From assembly GCF_005503015.1 (NCBI RefSeq), contig NZ_SCOL01000002.1, positions 550,083 to 614,082 on the forward strand: a DNA stretch of 64,000 nt, in the 5' to 3' direction. Both the position numbers and the translations under genes were made by a program. Below the pieces are notes generated by a model. That model searched no databases, was not told the DNA's origin, and was given only the letters and a program-made list of their open reading frames with translations. Shown here in pieces: positions 27,694 through 38,259 of this stretch. Source of the DNA: Bacillus sp. E(2018) (GTDB lineage: Bacteria > Bacillota > Bacilli > Bacillales > Fictibacillaceae). Each line of letters opens with the position of its first letter. Position 1 is the first letter of the stretch.

Positions 27694-27733
27694 TAAAAAA
27701 GAGCATAAATTCACCGATTTATACCCTTTTTTA
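27694..27733 (-). terminator. Terminator of the plsY-like gene
   Basis: On the minus strand AAAGGGTATAAAT pairs with ATTTATGCTCTTT (two G-T pairs), followed by TTT. It lies just past the stop at 27738. Confidence 0.7.
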
Positions 27734-27737
27734 ACAC

Positions 27738-28337
27738 CTATTCCGTTAATTTGATGCGTTCTTTTATATCTTCTTTTTGAACATACACTACAAGGAAGCT
27801 GATCGGAATCAGAAGCAACGTCTCTAGCCACTGCTTTTCAAACAGCCAGTAGAAGAAAGGGGTGAGTGCAAAAGCAAAAAGACCCGCTACGGTTAGACTT
27901 CTTTTAATTCCATAAAAGAGCAGAAATGCAGCTGCTACCAGAACAGCAGATATGGGGTGAAAAATAATCATCCCTCCGATAAAAGAAGCCACTCCCTTCC
28001 CGCCATGAAAACGAAGAAAGATCGGATAGAGATGTCCTAGAATTACCGCTAAAAAACCAAGTAGCTGTATATATGGTGGATATTGAAATTGTATCCCTGC
28101 CCAAACGACTGCCGCTGCTTTTAGAATGTCGCCAGCTAACGTGAGTACGAATCCAGATGGCCCTAAAACTCTGCCAGCATTCCGCGCTCCTATATTTCCG
28201 CTGCCTAACAATCGTAAATCAACGCCTTTTATAAGCTTTGCTACAAGAAACCCTGTCATGATGCAACCAACAAGGTAACTCGCGATCAAATACAGCGCCC
28301 ATTCAAATTCCATCTGTATGATCACTACCTTCCTCAT
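27738..28337 (-). CDS. plsY: PlsY-type glycerol-3-phosphate acyltransferase
   Basis: A 199-residue membrane protein with five hydrophobic helices and the PlsY motifs GSGNIGARNAGRVLG, HLYPIFLRFHGGKGVASF and a late KRSLTV-type loop. PlsY transfers the acyl group from acyl phosphate to glycerol-3-phosphate, the first step of membrane lipid synthesis. In Bacillaceae the main plsY usually lies near parE, so this may be a second copy. ATG 28337 gives MRKVVIIQMEFEW; ATG 28313 is a plausible shorter start. Confidence 0.85.
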   Translation of the reverse strand: MRKVVIIQMEFEWALYLIASYLVGCIMTGFLVAKLIKGVDLRLLGSGNIGARNAGRVLGPSGFVLTLAGDILKAAAVVWAGIQFQYPPYIQLLGFLAVILGHLYPIFLRFHGGKGVASFIGGMIIFHPISAVLVAAAFLLFYGIKRSLTVAGLFAFALTPFFYWLFEKQWLETLLLIPISFLVVYVQKEDIKERIKLTE

Positions 28338-28726
28338 CCCAATTGATACACTATATTCGAACGATTGAGTACTTATCCCTCTTTATCAGCATTAAAAGTC
28401 TATGGTGGGTGTGAAAATGTACGAAACGTGAGTGTTTAGATGCTGATTTGTGCAGTGCATGTCTCTTTGTATGCTTTTTTGAATGTGTATCGGTGTTATT
28501 TTTGCGGTAGGAAGGGGTCAGCACATATACCTAACGGGGTACTCGAACTGTAAATTAAGCCTACTCTTGATGGAATTAAGTTAAAAAGAAAAAAATTATG
28601 TCAAAATCGATAGCAATTAAGTCTAAGAAACAAAATAAAGGCCATTCGATCATTCTCGACAAAGGCGTCCTTGCTACATACCCTCCACTAACGGCGACCG
28701 ACCGTACGCAAAAAAAATAAAAAAAA
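28338..28726. other. Gap without a convincing gene
   Basis: The stretch holds one open frame on the plus strand, 28598-28720 (40 residues, MSKSIAIKSKKQNKGHSIIL then LDKG...), with no clear ribosome site. Otherwise I see no gene or strong structure before the tRNA operon terminator. Confidence 0.4.
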
Positions 28727-28752
28727 GCATACTCCCTTTTCAAGGAACATGC
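28727..28752 (-). terminator. Terminator of the tRNA operon
   Basis: On the minus strand GCATGTTCC pairs with GGGAGTATGC around a short loop, followed by a long T run. It lies 27 bases past tRNA-Phe. Confidence 0.7.
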
Positions 28753-28778
28753 AACATGTTTTAGGATTTAAAGTAAAA

Positions 28779-28854
28779 TGGTGGCTCGAGACGGAATCGA
28801 ACCGCCGACACGAGGATTTTCAGTCCTCTGCTCTACCATCTGAGCTATCGAGCC
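28779..28854 (-). tRNA. tRNA-Phe (GAA)
   Basis: Cloverleaf on the minus strand: acceptor GGCTCGA/TCGAGCC, A, encoded CCA, and anticodon loop CTGAAAA within stem GAGGA/TCCTC. Last of four tRNAs. Confidence 0.97.
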
Positions 28855-28861
28855 ATAAAAG

Positions 28862-28937
28862 TGGCGGACCCGACCGGGGTCGAACCGGCGATCTCCTGCG
28901 TGACAGGCAGGCATGTTAACCACTACACCACGAGTCC
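28862..28937 (-). tRNA. tRNA-Asp (GTC)
   Basis: Acceptor GGACTCG/CGGGTCC with encoded CCA and anticodon loop CTGTCAC in stem CCTGC/GCAGG. T-arm GGTTCGACCCC is present. Confidence 0.97.
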
Positions 28938-28971
28938 ACTTTAATGCTTTTACCTATTTACTTAGAAAAAA

Positions 28972-29046
28972 TGGTGACCCGTACGGGATTCGAACCCGTG
29001 TTACCGCCGTGAAAGGGCGGTGTCTTAACCGCTTGACCAACGGGCC
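28972..29046 (-). tRNA. tRNA-Glu (TTC)
   Basis: Acceptor GGCCCGT/ACGGGTC with encoded CCA and anticodon loop CTTTCAC in stem CCGCC/GGCGG. Confidence 0.97.
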
Positions 29047-29064
29047 ACTTTTTTTAAAAAAAAG

Positions 29065-29140
29065 TGGTGAGCCATGAAGGACTCGAACCTTCGACCCTCT
29101 GATTAAAAGTCAGATGCTCTACCAACTGAGCTAATGGCTC
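29065..29140 (-). tRNA. tRNA-Lys (TTT)
   Basis: Acceptor GAGCCAT/ATGGCTC with encoded CCA and anticodon loop CTTTTAA in stem TCTGA/TCAGA. First of the operon. Confidence 0.97.
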
Positions 29141-29184
29141 GTGCTTTGTTTTGGAACGTTTGTCGTTTTTTCACGACAAGTGTT

Positions 29185-29213
29185 ACTTTATCACGATATC
29201 AAAGCTTTGGCAA
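29185..29213 (-). promoter_or_regulatory. tRNA operon promoter
   Basis: On the minus strand TTGCCA (29213-29208) and TAAAGT (29190-29185) are 17 bases apart, 45 bases before tRNA-Lys. Confidence 0.7.
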
Positions 29214-29295
29214 TATGTTTTCTGTATATTTTTCAAAAAAACTTTCAAATCCTTAAAAATACTCACGAAAACATTACTAATTCATCAAAAATAAA

Positions 29296-29317
29296 GCCCC
29301 TCGTTTCAACAAGGGGC
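29296..29317 (-). terminator. purA terminator
   Basis: On the minus strand GCCCCTTGTT pairs with AACGAGGGGC, followed by TTTATTTTTG. Confidence 0.85.
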
Positions 29318-29327
29318 CACTAATTAT

Positions 29328-30635
<1,308 letters not shown>

Positions 30636-30679
30636 TTAACGATTGACGAATTTATCATCTAATCTTGAAAACCATGCTT

Positions 30680-30708
30680 AGTTTAGCAATATATTTGATA
30701 GAAGTCAA
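30680..30708 (-). promoter_or_regulatory. purA promoter
   Basis: On the minus strand TTGACT (30708-30703) and TAAACT (30685-30680) are 17 bases apart, about 65 bases before the purA start. Confidence 0.65.
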
Positions 30709-30712
30709 TTAA

Positions 30713-30756
30713 AAACACGAACATTAAAAGAAAAAACAATATTTTCGTTCGTAATA
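30713..30756. promoter_or_regulatory. Candidate PurR operator (two inverted PurBoxes)
   Basis: ACACGAACATT (from 30715) and the opposed ATTTTCGTTCGT (to 30752) carry CGAAC cores facing each other. The gap between boxes is about 17-18 bases, close to that known for B. subtilis PurR sites. It abuts the -35 element of the purA promoter. The boxes are imperfect against CCGAAC. Confidence 0.5.
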
Positions 30757-30834
30757 AATTTGAAATTGCATAGTCAGAAGATCGAAAACCTTATCGTATC
30801 CTGTAGTATTCACCTTTTTAGGAGGTACGATTAC

Positions 30835-31239
30835 TTGCTTATCGATAAATTAATGGTCGCTTATATGGATACAAAAGCGAACCACATCTATTATTTAGAC
30901 AAAAATGAACAAACGATATTGCTTGATGCGATCGAACCCGACGGTCTTCCCAACTTAGAATTTCTAGATGCTGAAGAACCAGAGCGGTTCCTTGAGATTC
31001 CGAAAGTAATGAACGTTGAGTCCTTCAGCTGGATGGTCGAGTTTGAGAGCTTTCATCAAAACAATGAACTCCTGCACGCGTTAAATGAAGATGAGCCTTT
31101 TAAACAGTTTACAGAAAAAGTGAGTGAACTGAACCTCCATGATAAATGGCAGACGTTTCAAAAGGATAAAGTGAAAAACAGAATAGAAATGTGGTTAACC
31201 GAAAATAAGATCAAAGAAATACAAAAGCAGCCGGAATAA
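30835..31239 (+). CDS. UPF0158 family protein
   Basis: A 134-residue acidic cytoplasmic protein matching the UPF0158 pattern: a strand NHIYYLDKNEQTILL, then LEIPKVMNVESFSWMVEFE, and the C-terminal helix KDKVKNRIEMWLTENKI. The function is unknown. I start at TTG 30835, which lies 9 bases after AGGAGG. The open frame continues 25 codons upstream into the purA control region without a ribosome site. It diverges from purA and converges on the helicase gene. Confidence 0.75.
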   Translation: MLIDKLMVAYMDTKANHIYYLDKNEQTILLDAIEPDGLPNLEFLDAEEPERFLEIPKVMNVESFSWMVEFESFHQNNELLHALNEDEPFKQFTEKVSELNLHDKWQTFQKDKVKNRIEMWLTENKIKEIQKQPE

Positions 31240-31258
31240 TTCCCAGCTGCTTTTTTTT
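31223..31258. terminator. Bidirectional terminator
   Basis: AAAGCAGC-GGAAT pairs with ATTCC-GCTGCTTT with T runs on both strands. It overlaps the ends of the UPF0158 and helicase genes. Confidence 0.8.
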
Positions 31259-32621
31259 ATGCGCCTGGCGGTATGGCACTCTCATCGTGCCGCCTGTCCA
31301 GGTTAACGAACTTGTTATATTCTTTTACGAAAGCGAGCTCTACCGTTCCTGTTGGACCGTTACGCTGTTTAGCGATAATGATCTCGATGATGTTCTTCGC
31401 TTCTGATTCTTTATCGTAGTAATCGTCACGATATAAGAAGGCAACGATATCGGCATCCTGCTCAATGGAACCTGATTCACGAATATCGGACATCATCGGA
31501 CGCTTGTCCTGACGTGATTCAACTCCACGAGATAACTGAGAAAGGGCGATAACCGGCACTTCCAGCTCACGCGCAAGTGCTTTAAGGGAACGAGAGATCT
31601 CAGAGACCTCCTGTTGGCGGTTTTCGCCAGATTTCCCGCTACCCATAATAAGTTGCAGGTAATCGATCAAAATCATTCCTAGGCCTTTCTCCTGCTTTAG
31701 ACGACGGCATTTCGCTCGGATATCGTTAATACGGATACCCGGTGTATCATCAATGTAAATACCTGCCGCTGACAAGCTTCCCATAGCCATCGTAAGCTTC
31801 TGCCAGTCTTCGGGTAACAATGACCCTGTACGAAGGCGCTGTGCATCAAGATTACCCTCTGCACAAAGCATACGCATAACAAGCTGCTCAGCACCCATCT
31901 CTAGACTGAAGATCGCCACGTTCTCATCTGTTTTTGTTGCAACGTTTTGTGCGATGTTCAAAGCAAACGCGGTTTTACCTACGGATGGACGAGCGGCAAC
32001 GATGATCAGATCATTTCGTTGAAACCCAGCCGTCATTCGGTCCAAGTCGTTAAAGCCCGTCGGTATACCCGTTATATCACCTTTACGGTTATGAAGAGCT
32101 TCAATGTTGTCGTAAGCGTGAACCAAAACATCCTTAATCGCTGTAAAAGCACTCGTGTTCTTACGGTTCGCTACTTCTAAGATCGACTTTTCCGCTTCGT
32201 TTAAGATCGCCTCTACTTCTTCTTCACGCGCATAGCTGTTCGCAGTAATATCAGTCGCTGTACGGATCAAACGGCGAAGGAGAGACTTCTCTTCAACAAT
32301 CTTGCTGTAATACTCAATGTTCGCAGCGGTCGGAGAACTATCCGCCAACTCTGTTAAAAAGGATAAACCGCCGACTTCATCAAGTTGGTTCTTGTCTTGA
32401 AGCTCTGACGTAACCGTGATCAAATCGACCGGCTCGCCTTTTGCGTTAAGATCGAGCATCACGCGATAGATTCGTTGATGAGTAGCTCGGTAAAAATCTT
32501 CCGGAAGCAGAATCTCAGATGCCGTAATAAGAGCTTCGGGCTCTAAAAAGATCGCACCAAGAACAGCCTGCTCCGCTTCAATATTCTGCGGCGGTATGCG
32601 GTCAGCAAATAAATCACTCAT
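31257..32621 (-). CDS. dnaC: Replicative DNA helicase (DnaC of Bacillus, DnaB family)
   Basis: A 454-residue hexameric helicase that unwinds DNA at the fork. The N-terminal domain (PPQNIEAEQAVLGAIFL), linker, and RecA-like domain with Walker A in ARPSVGKTAFALN, LIDYLQLI, and DIRESGSIEQDADIVAFLYR are standard. ATG 32621 (MSDLFADRIPPQ) follows AAGGAGG; the frame stays open for 35 more codons upstream, reaching into repeat copy 4, but this has no family match. It is the distal gene of the yybS-gdpP-rplI-helicase order. Confidence 0.97.
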   Translation of the reverse strand: MSDLFADRIPPQNIEAEQAVLGAIFLEPEALITASEILLPEDFYRATHQRIYRVMLDLNAKGEPVDLITVTSELQDKNQLDEVGGLSFLTELADSSPTAANIEYYSKIVEEKSLLRRLIRTATDITANSYAREEEVEAILNEAEKSILEVANRKNTSAFTAIKDVLVHAYDNIEALHNRKGDITGIPTGFNDLDRMTAGFQRNDLIIVAARPSVGKTAFALNIAQNVATKTDENVAIFSLEMGAEQLVMRMLCAEGNLDAQRLRTGSLLPEDWQKLTMAMGSLSAAGIYIDDTPGIRINDIRAKCRRLKQEKGLGMILIDYLQLIMGSGKSGENRQQEVSEISRSLKALARELEVPVIALSQLSRGVESRQDKRPMMSDIRESGSIEQDADIVAFLYRDDYYDKESEAKNIIEIIIAKQRNGPTGTVELAFVKEYNKFVNLDRRHDESAIPPGA

Positions 32622-32710
32622 AGTAGTTCCTCCTTTCCTTACTTCTTTTCGATATTTAAACAGTGTTGCTATATTAAAGTTTTGATTTTTAGCTTTTTCT
32701 ACTTTGACAA

Positions 32711-32838
32711 GTTGATCGGAGCGCAAGGTGCGAGACTCCTGCGGGACAAGCGGTCAGGTGAGACACTTAACGGCACGAAGTGGCAAGTGGCTCACCGATT
32801 GCCCCGCGGAAAGCGAGCAACCTGGAGCGGAGATCAAC
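32711..32838 (+). repeat. Dispersed structured repeat, copy 4 (subtype A)
   Basis: A 128-bp copy. Its ends read GTTGATC/GATCAAC, a matched T-to-C and A-to-G change relative to copy 3. The tip stem reads GGCAC/GTGGC where others have GGCGC/GCGGC, again matched. It lies between the rplI terminator and the helicase gene. Confidence 0.92.
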
Positions 32839-32856
32839 AACTTTCAAAACCCCGCA

Positions 32857-32879
32857 AAAAAACCGGGAAAACCCGGCTC
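32857..32879 (-). terminator. rplI terminator
   Basis: On the minus strand AGCCGGG pairs with CCCGGTT around TTTT and is followed by TTTTTTT. Confidence 0.85.
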
Positions 32880-32881
32880 TT

Positions 32882-33325
32882 TTATTCTTCTGTTACGTGT
32901 ACTTTTACAGTTGCCGTAACTTGTTGGTGCACTTTAATCGAAACATTCGTATACCCAAGTGCTTTAATCGGCTCAGCAAGCTCGATCTTACGCTTATCGA
33001 TCTTGATCCCTTGCTCTTTCAAGCCATCAGCAATCTGTTTACTTGTCACAGAACCGAAAACACGGCCACCTTCACCTGTTTTCGTTTTGATCGTAACGGT
33101 CATCTCGGCAAGCTTTGCTTTTAAAGCTTCAGCCTCTTCTAGTTGAGCTTGTTGTTTTTTCTCTTCGCTCTTCTGTTGACCTTGAAGTGTCGCCATCGCG
33201 CCGGATGTAGCTTCTGATGCTAAGTTTTTCGGAAATAAGAAGTTGCGCGCGTATCCTTCAGAAACGTTCTTAACCTCGCCTTTTTTGCCTTTACCTTTTA
33301 CATCTTGAAGAAAAATTACTCTCAT
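32882..33325 (-). CDS. rplI: 50S ribosomal protein L9
   Basis: A 147-residue standard L9: N-terminal [20 protein letters not shown], the signature [13 protein letters not shown], a long connecting helix (residues ~42-80) and a C-terminal domain with [16 protein letters not shown]. It binds 23S rRNA at the base of the L1 stalk. The start overlaps the end of gdpP by 4 bases. Confidence 0.98.
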   Translation of the reverse strand: MRVIFLQDVKGKGKKGEVKNVSEGYARNFLFPKNLASEATSGAMATLQGQQKSEEKKQQAQLEEAEALKAKLAEMTVTIKTKTGEGGRVFGSVTSKQIADGLKEQGIKIDKRKIELAEPIKALGYTNVSIKVHQQVTATVKVHVTEE

Positions 33326-35295
33326 TCCTCTTCTCCCCCTTCAATATACTCATCAATAATACGTTTTAAATGTATCTCTGCTTCATCAATCGAGCTGTTC
33401 TCAATCTGGCAGGCAGCGTTCGTAAGATGTCCTCCGCCTTCCAATCTCTCCATGATCATCTGCACGTTGATGTCCCCTAGAGAACGGGCACTGATGCTCA
33501 CTCTGCCATCAATACGATTTGCAATAACAAAGGATGCTTGAATGCCGTTCATGGTTAAAAGTATATCTGCTGCCTGAGCGATCACGACTTGATTGTACGC
33601 ATCCTCAGGAGAGCTCTTGGCAATCACGATGCCTTTTTTATAAACATCCGCACTCTCAATGAGCTTGGATCGTCTTGTATACGTGTTTAAATCTTCTTTT
33701 AAGAACTTTTGAACAAGAATCGTGTCTGCACCGTGCGCTCGTAAATACGAAGCCGCATCAAACGTACGAGAACCTGTTCTGAGGGTAAAACTCTTCGTAT
33801 CCACAATGATACCGGCAAGAAGGGCTGTTGCTTCAAGCATACGCATCTTCAGTCTCTTCGGCTGGTATTCGAGAAGTTCGGTAACGAGTTCTGCCGTAGA
33901 TGAAGCATAAGGCTCCATGTACACAAGCACCGGATCTTTAATGAACTCCTCACCACGTCTATGGTGATCGATGACCACAACATGATCAAGCTTGGATAAC
34001 AGCTTTTCTTCAATAACCATCGTCGGTTTATGTGTATCAACTACAACGAGAAGTGTGTCTCGCGATGCAAGCTCGAGCGCTTCTTCCGGCGAGATAAAGA
34101 ACTTCCAGATCGATTCTGTCTCTTTCAGCTCATCCATCAAGCGCTGAACGCCGATGTCGATATTCGCTTGATCGAGTACGATATATCCGTCTTTTCCATT
34201 CACTTGCGCGACCTTTAGAATCCCGATCGCAGAACCGATAGAGTCCATATCCGGATTCTTATGCCCCATAATGATGACCTTGTCGCTATCTGCCACCAAT
34301 TCACTTAATGCATGTGAGATGACGCGCGCACGTACGCGGGTACGTTTCTCAACAGGATTTGTCTTTCCTCCATAAAAACGTACTTTTCCGTTCGTCTGCT
34401 TGATTGCCACCTGGTCGCCTCCGCGTCCAAGAGCAAGATCCAGACTGGATTGAGCTAGCTGTCCAAGCTCAGGAAGTGACGATGTTCCCGCTGCAACCCC
34501 GATACTTAATGTAAGAGAGATATTCTGCTTAGCAGTAGACTCTCTCACTTCATCAAGTACGCTGAATTTATTTTTCTCCAGTTCATAGAGAATGCGTTGG
34601 TTAAATACAGCTAAAAACCGTTCAGAAGATGTTCGTTTAAGGAAGATGCCATTTACGTTCGCCCATTCATTCAACACAGACGTAACTTTTGAGTTGATCG
34701 TTGATCGAAACTGGTCATCTAGTCCTTGCGTTACTTCTTCATAGTTATCGAGATAGATAATCGCCATGACCGTTTGTTCTTCATCATACAAACGTTCAAG
34801 ATCTAGCTGCTCGGTCACATCAAAAAAGTAAAGCAGTCTATCTTCTTTCTTAAAGTTTACTTGAAATCTATGTGTGTTAATCTTAATAACTTCTTCCTTC
34901 GCATCACTCTTGATATGAGGAATCAGTTCTTCTGAAACATGGTTTAGAGAATGGCCGATAAAGGACTCTTCTTCAATAAGGGCTCCCATGTATGGATTTG
35001 CCCATTCGATCTTAAAATCCTCATCATACAAAATAATCCCGATCGGCATTTCCATCAACGCTTCTTCTCCCACCTTCTTCAAGCGGTGAGATAGCGTAGA
35101 AATATAATCGCCCAGCTCCTCCTGAAAACTAGCTTCGGCCTTCATGGCATAATAAAACAAACCACCGAGCAGCACGAAGCCTGCCATTCCGATCATCCAA
35201 TGAAAATACGTGATGATGCTTACCAGAACAACAGAAGTTACAAATAAGGCGATGACGGGATAACCATGCCACCGTTTTAGTAAAAACTTTGGCAT
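33322..35295 (-). CDS. gdpP: Cyclic-di-AMP phosphodiesterase GdpP
   Basis: A 657-residue membrane enzyme with two N-terminal helices (about 12-50), a PAS domain that can bind haem in homologues, a degenerate GGDEF domain, and a C-terminal DHH/DHHA1 phosphodiesterase ([30 protein letters not shown] and [11 protein letters not shown]). It degrades c-di-AMP and so tunes potassium and cell-wall homeostasis. It lies between yybS and rplI with 11- and overlapping spacing, as in B. subtilis. Confidence 0.97.
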   Translation of the reverse strand: MPKFLLKRWHGYPVIALFVTSVVLVSIITYFHWMIGMAGFVLLGGLFYYAMKAEASFQEELGDYISTLSHRLKKVGEEALMEMPIGIILYDEDFKIEWANPYMGALIEEESFIGHSLNHVSEELIPHIKSDAKEEVIKINTHRFQVNFKKEDRLLYFFDVTEQLDLERLYDEEQTVMAIIYLDNYEEVTQGLDDQFRSTINSKVTSVLNEWANVNGIFLKRTSSERFLAVFNQRILYELEKNKFSVLDEVRESTAKQNISLTLSIGVAAGTSSLPELGQLAQSSLDLALGRGGDQVAIKQTNGKVRFYGGKTNPVEKRTRVRARVISHALSELVADSDKVIIMGHKNPDMDSIGSAIGILKVAQVNGKDGYIVLDQANIDIGVQRLMDELKETESIWKFFISPEEALELASRDTLLVVVDTHKPTMVIEEKLLSKLDHVVVIDHHRRGEEFIKDPVLVYMEPYASSTAELVTELLEYQPKRLKMRMLEATALLAGIIVDTKSFTLRTGSRTFDAASYLRAHGADTILVQKFLKEDLNTYTRRSKLIESADVYKKGIVIAKSSPEDAYNQVVIAQAADILLTMNGIQASFVIANRIDGRVSISARSLGDINVQMIMERLEGGGHLTNAACQIENSSIDEAEIHLKRIIDEYIEGGEEE

Positions 35296-35306
35296 ACTTT
35301 CAGCTC

Positions 35307-36251
35307 CTACTGTTTTGGTTTCAACCGTTTTTTTATCATGAATCCTAAATCAATTATACCTAAGAATTTAACGACTTCCAGAGGAATCGGCAGGATAGAG
35401 CTCAGCAAAAATAAGAGTATAACCAACAATATGATTCTTTTTCTCTTCCAATTCTTTATCCAGGCATAATAAAAAATAACTGTGAAACCTTGTATTATAA
35501 GTACAAACGATAATATCATATACAAATTTATCGTTACAATATATAATGACGTACCCTTTTCAGGCATACTAAATGTTAAAACAATCGCTATAATATAATA
35601 CCACAAAAACGATTTTGGCAGGTTCCACTCACGAAATGGAGGGAACGATGGCACATCATAACGCATTCTTTTCATCAGCATTCTTGCAGCAATATGCGTT
35701 AAGAAGGCAAGGATAACAGCTCCTCCGATAATATATGTCGGAAGCATCATCGGAATTAACTCCGCTTGCTCTTTAAGCCTTTCGATTTGGGCAGGATCTT
35801 GTCCACCCGATTTATAAAGATCTTCCGCTGTTCCTATCGCACTTTGAAACTGAGTCTCTAATTCTTTAACAAAATTGATACCCATGAATACTTGAGCAAT
35901 CGCAAGCGTTCCCAGCATGTTCACGATGTTGGACAAACTCGCACCAAGCAGAACCGCAAATGCAGATTTTTTTCTTCTATACAGTTCCCCCATCACGATT
36001 CCGGTCAAACCAGCAAAGAGGGTGACAATAATACCGTTAAGCCCCGCAAAAGCCAAGGAAACGCCAAACGTGACCGCCCATAAAAGTAATCCTGCTTTAA
36101 GATCTTGCCGGTACAGATAAATGATAAACGGAAGCGGCAAAATAAATAACGAGACCAAGCTGAATAACGGTATGTACATAGTGATTAAAAAAAGAAGCGT
36201 ATAAATGCCCGAAACAACGGCACCTTCCACCAATACTCTAGTATTGCGCAT
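35307..36251 (-). CDS. yybS: YybS-like DUF2232 membrane protein
   Basis: A 314-residue integral membrane protein with about eight hydrophobic helices, matching the DUF2232 protein that always precedes gdpP. Function unknown; it resembles small-molecule ECF-type S components in layout. ATG 36251 follows GAGGTGA. Confidence 0.88.
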   Translation of the reverse strand: MRNTRVLVEGAVVSGIYTLLFLITMYIPLFSLVSLFILPLPFIIYLYRQDLKAGLLLWAVTFGVSLAFAGLNGIIVTLFAGLTGIVMGELYRRKKSAFAVLLGASLSNIVNMLGTLAIAQVFMGINFVKELETQFQSAIGTAEDLYKSGGQDPAQIERLKEQAELIPMMLPTYIIGGAVILAFLTHIAARMLMKRMRYDVPSFPPFREWNLPKSFLWYYIIAIVLTFSMPEKGTSLYIVTINLYMILSFVLIIQGFTVIFYYAWIKNWKRKRIILLVILLFLLSSILPIPLEVVKFLGIIDLGFMIKKRLKPKQ

Positions 36252-36525
36252 GATTCACCTCATAAAATTCTTCATATGTTCTAATTGTAGTGACATAACC
36301 GCCGTAATTCAACTTAAACGATAATTCTAGCATAGACGTACTTGAAGCGAAGTAAACAAATTATGGAAGGTTGTTGTGGATTGGGTCGAAATTAGGGGGA
36401 ATACACTTGTTTTTAGGGAGATTATGTGTGAAAAAGTGATTTGGGTAGTCTGGGAAGCTACTAAGGTGATTCAATACAGGGAGTTCGGTCATTTCGCAGC
36501 CGATTTTTCAAGGGACATGAGAGGA
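36252..36525. other. Gap without a convincing gene
   Basis: A/T-rich region upstream of yybS. It probably carries the yybS-gdpP promoter, but I could not place hexamers with confidence. Confidence 0.3.
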
Positions 36526-36640
36526 ATCCAGAAGTTTTGAGCTCCAATCCACAAGTTTCATGCCTGAATCCTAAAGTTTTTGCTGTTTATCCACGAGTTT
36601 TAGTCTTTTATCCGCGAGTCTACAATCCTCGACAAAAGTC
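36526..36640. repeat. 21-bp phased degenerate repeats, array A
   Basis: The word ATCC recurs at 36526, 36547, 36568, 36589 and 36610, exactly 21 bases apart, each followed by a degenerate CGAGTTTT. A further ATCC lies at 36625. The last units read TATCCGCGAGTCTACAATCC. A related array is at 44341-44430. Confidence 0.8.
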
Positions 36641-36666
36641 GCCGCCCGCTACTATTATTAATCACA

Positions 36667-36702
36667 AAAAAACGCAGCCAGGAAACCCAGCTGCGCTTTT
36701 TA
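36667..36702 (-). terminator. rpsR terminator
   Basis: On the minus strand GCGCAGCTGGG pairs with CCTGGCTGCG, followed by TTTTTTT. Confidence 0.85.
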
Positions 36703-36709
36703 AACGATC

Positions 36710-36943
36710 TTATTCAGATACATATGGTAACAATGCCATGTGACGAGAGCGTTTAATCGCACGAGTCAATTGACGTTGATATTTAGCAGATGTACCAGTT
36801 ACACGACGAGGAAGAATCTTACCGCGCTCAGAAACGAAACGCTTTAAAAGATCAGTGTCCTTGTAGTCGATGTAAGTGATTTTGTTTACAGTGAAGAAAC
36901 AAACCTTACGACGCTTTTGGCGTCCACCACGACGTCCAGCCAT
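36710..36943 (-). CDS. rpsR: 30S ribosomal protein S18
   Basis: A 77-residue S18, with [17 protein letters not shown] and the signature [20 protein letters not shown] (RRVTG... KYQR). Last gene of rpsF-ssb-rpsR; it pairs with S6 on the ribosome platform. ATG behind AAGGAGG. Confidence 0.98.
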   Translation of the reverse strand: MAGRRGGRQKRRKVCFFTVNKITYIDYKDTDLLKRFVSERGKILPRRVTGTSAKYQRQLTRAIKRSRHMALLPYVSE

Positions 36944-37000
36944 AGTTGGTCCCCTCCTTTAATTTTATTTTATATATTCCGATTCATAGTTTACGTTAGT

Positions 37001-37546
37001 TTAAAATGGCAAATCGTCATCAGAGATGTCGATTGGCGTGCCATCATTTGCAAACGGGTCATCGTTGAAGTTATTACGTTTTGGATTCTGCTGTTGTTGC
37101 TGTCCTCCAAATCCGTTGTCACTTCCATAGCTGCGGTTCTGATTTTGCTGCCCAAATCCGCGGTCATTTGATGGTCCACCAAAGTTGTTGCTGTTGCCTT
37201 GATATTGCTGGCCTCCAGCATTAGCGTTTTTAGGTTCAAGGAATTGAACACTTTCTGCCATTACTTCAGTAACATACACTCTTTGACCCTGCTGGTTCTC
37301 GTAAGAACGAGTTTGCAAACGTCCATCCACTCCTGCAAGCGATCCCTTTTTCAAGAAGTTCGCTACATTTTCAGCGGGCTTACGCCACACGACACAGTTA
37401 ATGAAATCTGCTTCGCGCTCACCTTGCTGATTCGAAAAAGGTCGATTGACAGCAAGTGTGAAGTTAGCAACAGCCACACCGTTTGGAGTGTACTTTAATT
37501 CTGGGTCTTTTGTTAAACGTCCCACCAGTACTACTCGATTTAGCAT
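37001..37546 (-). CDS. ssb: Single-stranded DNA-binding protein SsbA
   Basis: A 181-residue SSB: OB fold from [17 protein letters not shown] to about residue 105, then a flexible Gly/Asn/Gln-rich tail, ending [20 protein letters not shown]. The acidic tip DDDLPF is the partner-binding motif. It coats single-stranded DNA at the fork. Confidence 0.98.
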   Translation of the reverse strand: MLNRVVLVGRLTKDPELKYTPNGVAVANFTLAVNRPFSNQQGEREADFINCVVWRKPAENVANFLKKGSLAGVDGRLQTRSYENQQGQRVYVTEVMAESVQFLEPKNANAGGQQYQGNSNNFGGPSNDRGFGQQNQNRSYGSDNGFGGQQQQQNPKRNNFNDDPFANDGTPIDISDDDLPF

Positions 37547-37567
37547 TCAGAACCACTCCTTAAAGGA

Positions 37568-37858
37568 TTAATTTCTTTCGTCTACGATTGTCATGAAACG
37601 AAGAACATCTTCGTTGATCTTCATAAGACGGTCGAATTCATTAATCGCTTCGTTTGGAGCGTTAACTTCCAATAGCGTGTAATATCCATCGCGGAAGTCA
37701 TTGATTTCGTAAGCTAAACGCTTTTTACCCATTTCCTTTTCGTTCGCGATCTCCGCACCGTTGTCAGTTAGGATGCTTTTCGCACGCTCTTTCGTTGCCT
37801 TAAGAGCTTCCTCTTCGATATTCGGACGGACGATGTACATAATTTCGTACTTTTTCAT
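37568..37858 (-). CDS. rpsF: 30S ribosomal protein S6
   Basis: A 96-residue S6 ([37 protein letters not shown]). ATG 37858 follows AAGGAGGTG; the frame stays open 28 codons upstream without family support. First gene of rpsF-ssb-rpsR. Confidence 0.98.
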   Translation of the reverse strand: MKKYEIMYIVRPNIEEEALKATKERAKSILTDNGAEIANEKEMGKKRLAYEINDFRDGYYTLLEVNAPNEAINEFDRLMKINEDVLRFMTIVDERN

Positions 37859-37874
37859 TCCGTTCACCTCCTTT

Positions 37875-37910
37875 TGGTCTAAGCGGCCCAAAACATTTAT
37901 TCCGGGCAAG
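37875..37910 (-). promoter_or_regulatory. Candidate S6:S18 autoregulatory leader
   Basis: Just before the rpsF ribosome site the minus strand reads GCCCGG, a 14-base A/T-rich stretch, then GGGCCGC. GCCC/GGGC can pair and CCG is exposed. This is the position and form of the leader bound by the S6:S18 complex in other bacteria. The call is by position and motif only. Confidence 0.4.
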
Positions 37911-38015
37911 GAGAAAATCATCATAACAAATTTTGTTGACAATTAACTCACAATAAAGAATTATATCAAAACATCTCGCATAAAACAAGCACCTCTCGAA
38001 AAAAGCATAAAAAAG

Positions 38016-38038
38016 AGGAAAAGCGATTGCTTTTCCTT
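38016..38038 (-). terminator. ychF terminator
   Basis: On the minus strand GGAAAAGC pairs with GCTTTTCC around AATC, followed by a T-rich run. Repeat copy 5 lies between the ychF stop and this hairpin. Confidence 0.75.
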
Positions 38039-38110
38039 CGTTTTTCTAAATTACTTAGATGTTACTCTAAAATGCTTTTGGATTAGTTTTGTAAAAAACT
38101 TCACTGACAA

Positions 38111-38239
38111 GTTTGTTGGAGCGCAAGGTGCGAGACTCCTGGGGGATCAGCGGGACAGGTGAGACTCTTAACAGCGCTATGCGCTAAGAGGCTCACCGCA
38201 CGCCCCCCGGAAAGCGAGCATCCTGGAGCGGAAATTAAC
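38111..38239 (+). repeat. Dispersed structured repeat, copy 5 (subtype B)
   Basis: A 129-bp copy with stem GGTGAGACTCTT/AAGAGGCTCACC, tip AGCGC/GCGCT and outer CCTGGGGG/CCCCCCGG. Shares subtype B features with copy 1. It lies in the 3' untranslated region of ychF. Confidence 0.92.
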
Positions 38240-38259
38240 TGCTTCTCAGTCGTTTTTTA

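Noticed and set aside
28598..28720. 40-residue basic frame before the tRNA operon
   Set aside because: Weak ribosome site and no terminator or family; kept only as a note.
36526..36640. CRISPR array
   Set aside because: Units are contiguous, without spacers, and no cas gene is nearby.
36537..36743. Frame across the 21-bp repeats (also 44378-44710)
   Set aside because: A 21-base unit keeps any frame open; no start context or family, and the frame runs into a terminator and into rpsR antisense.
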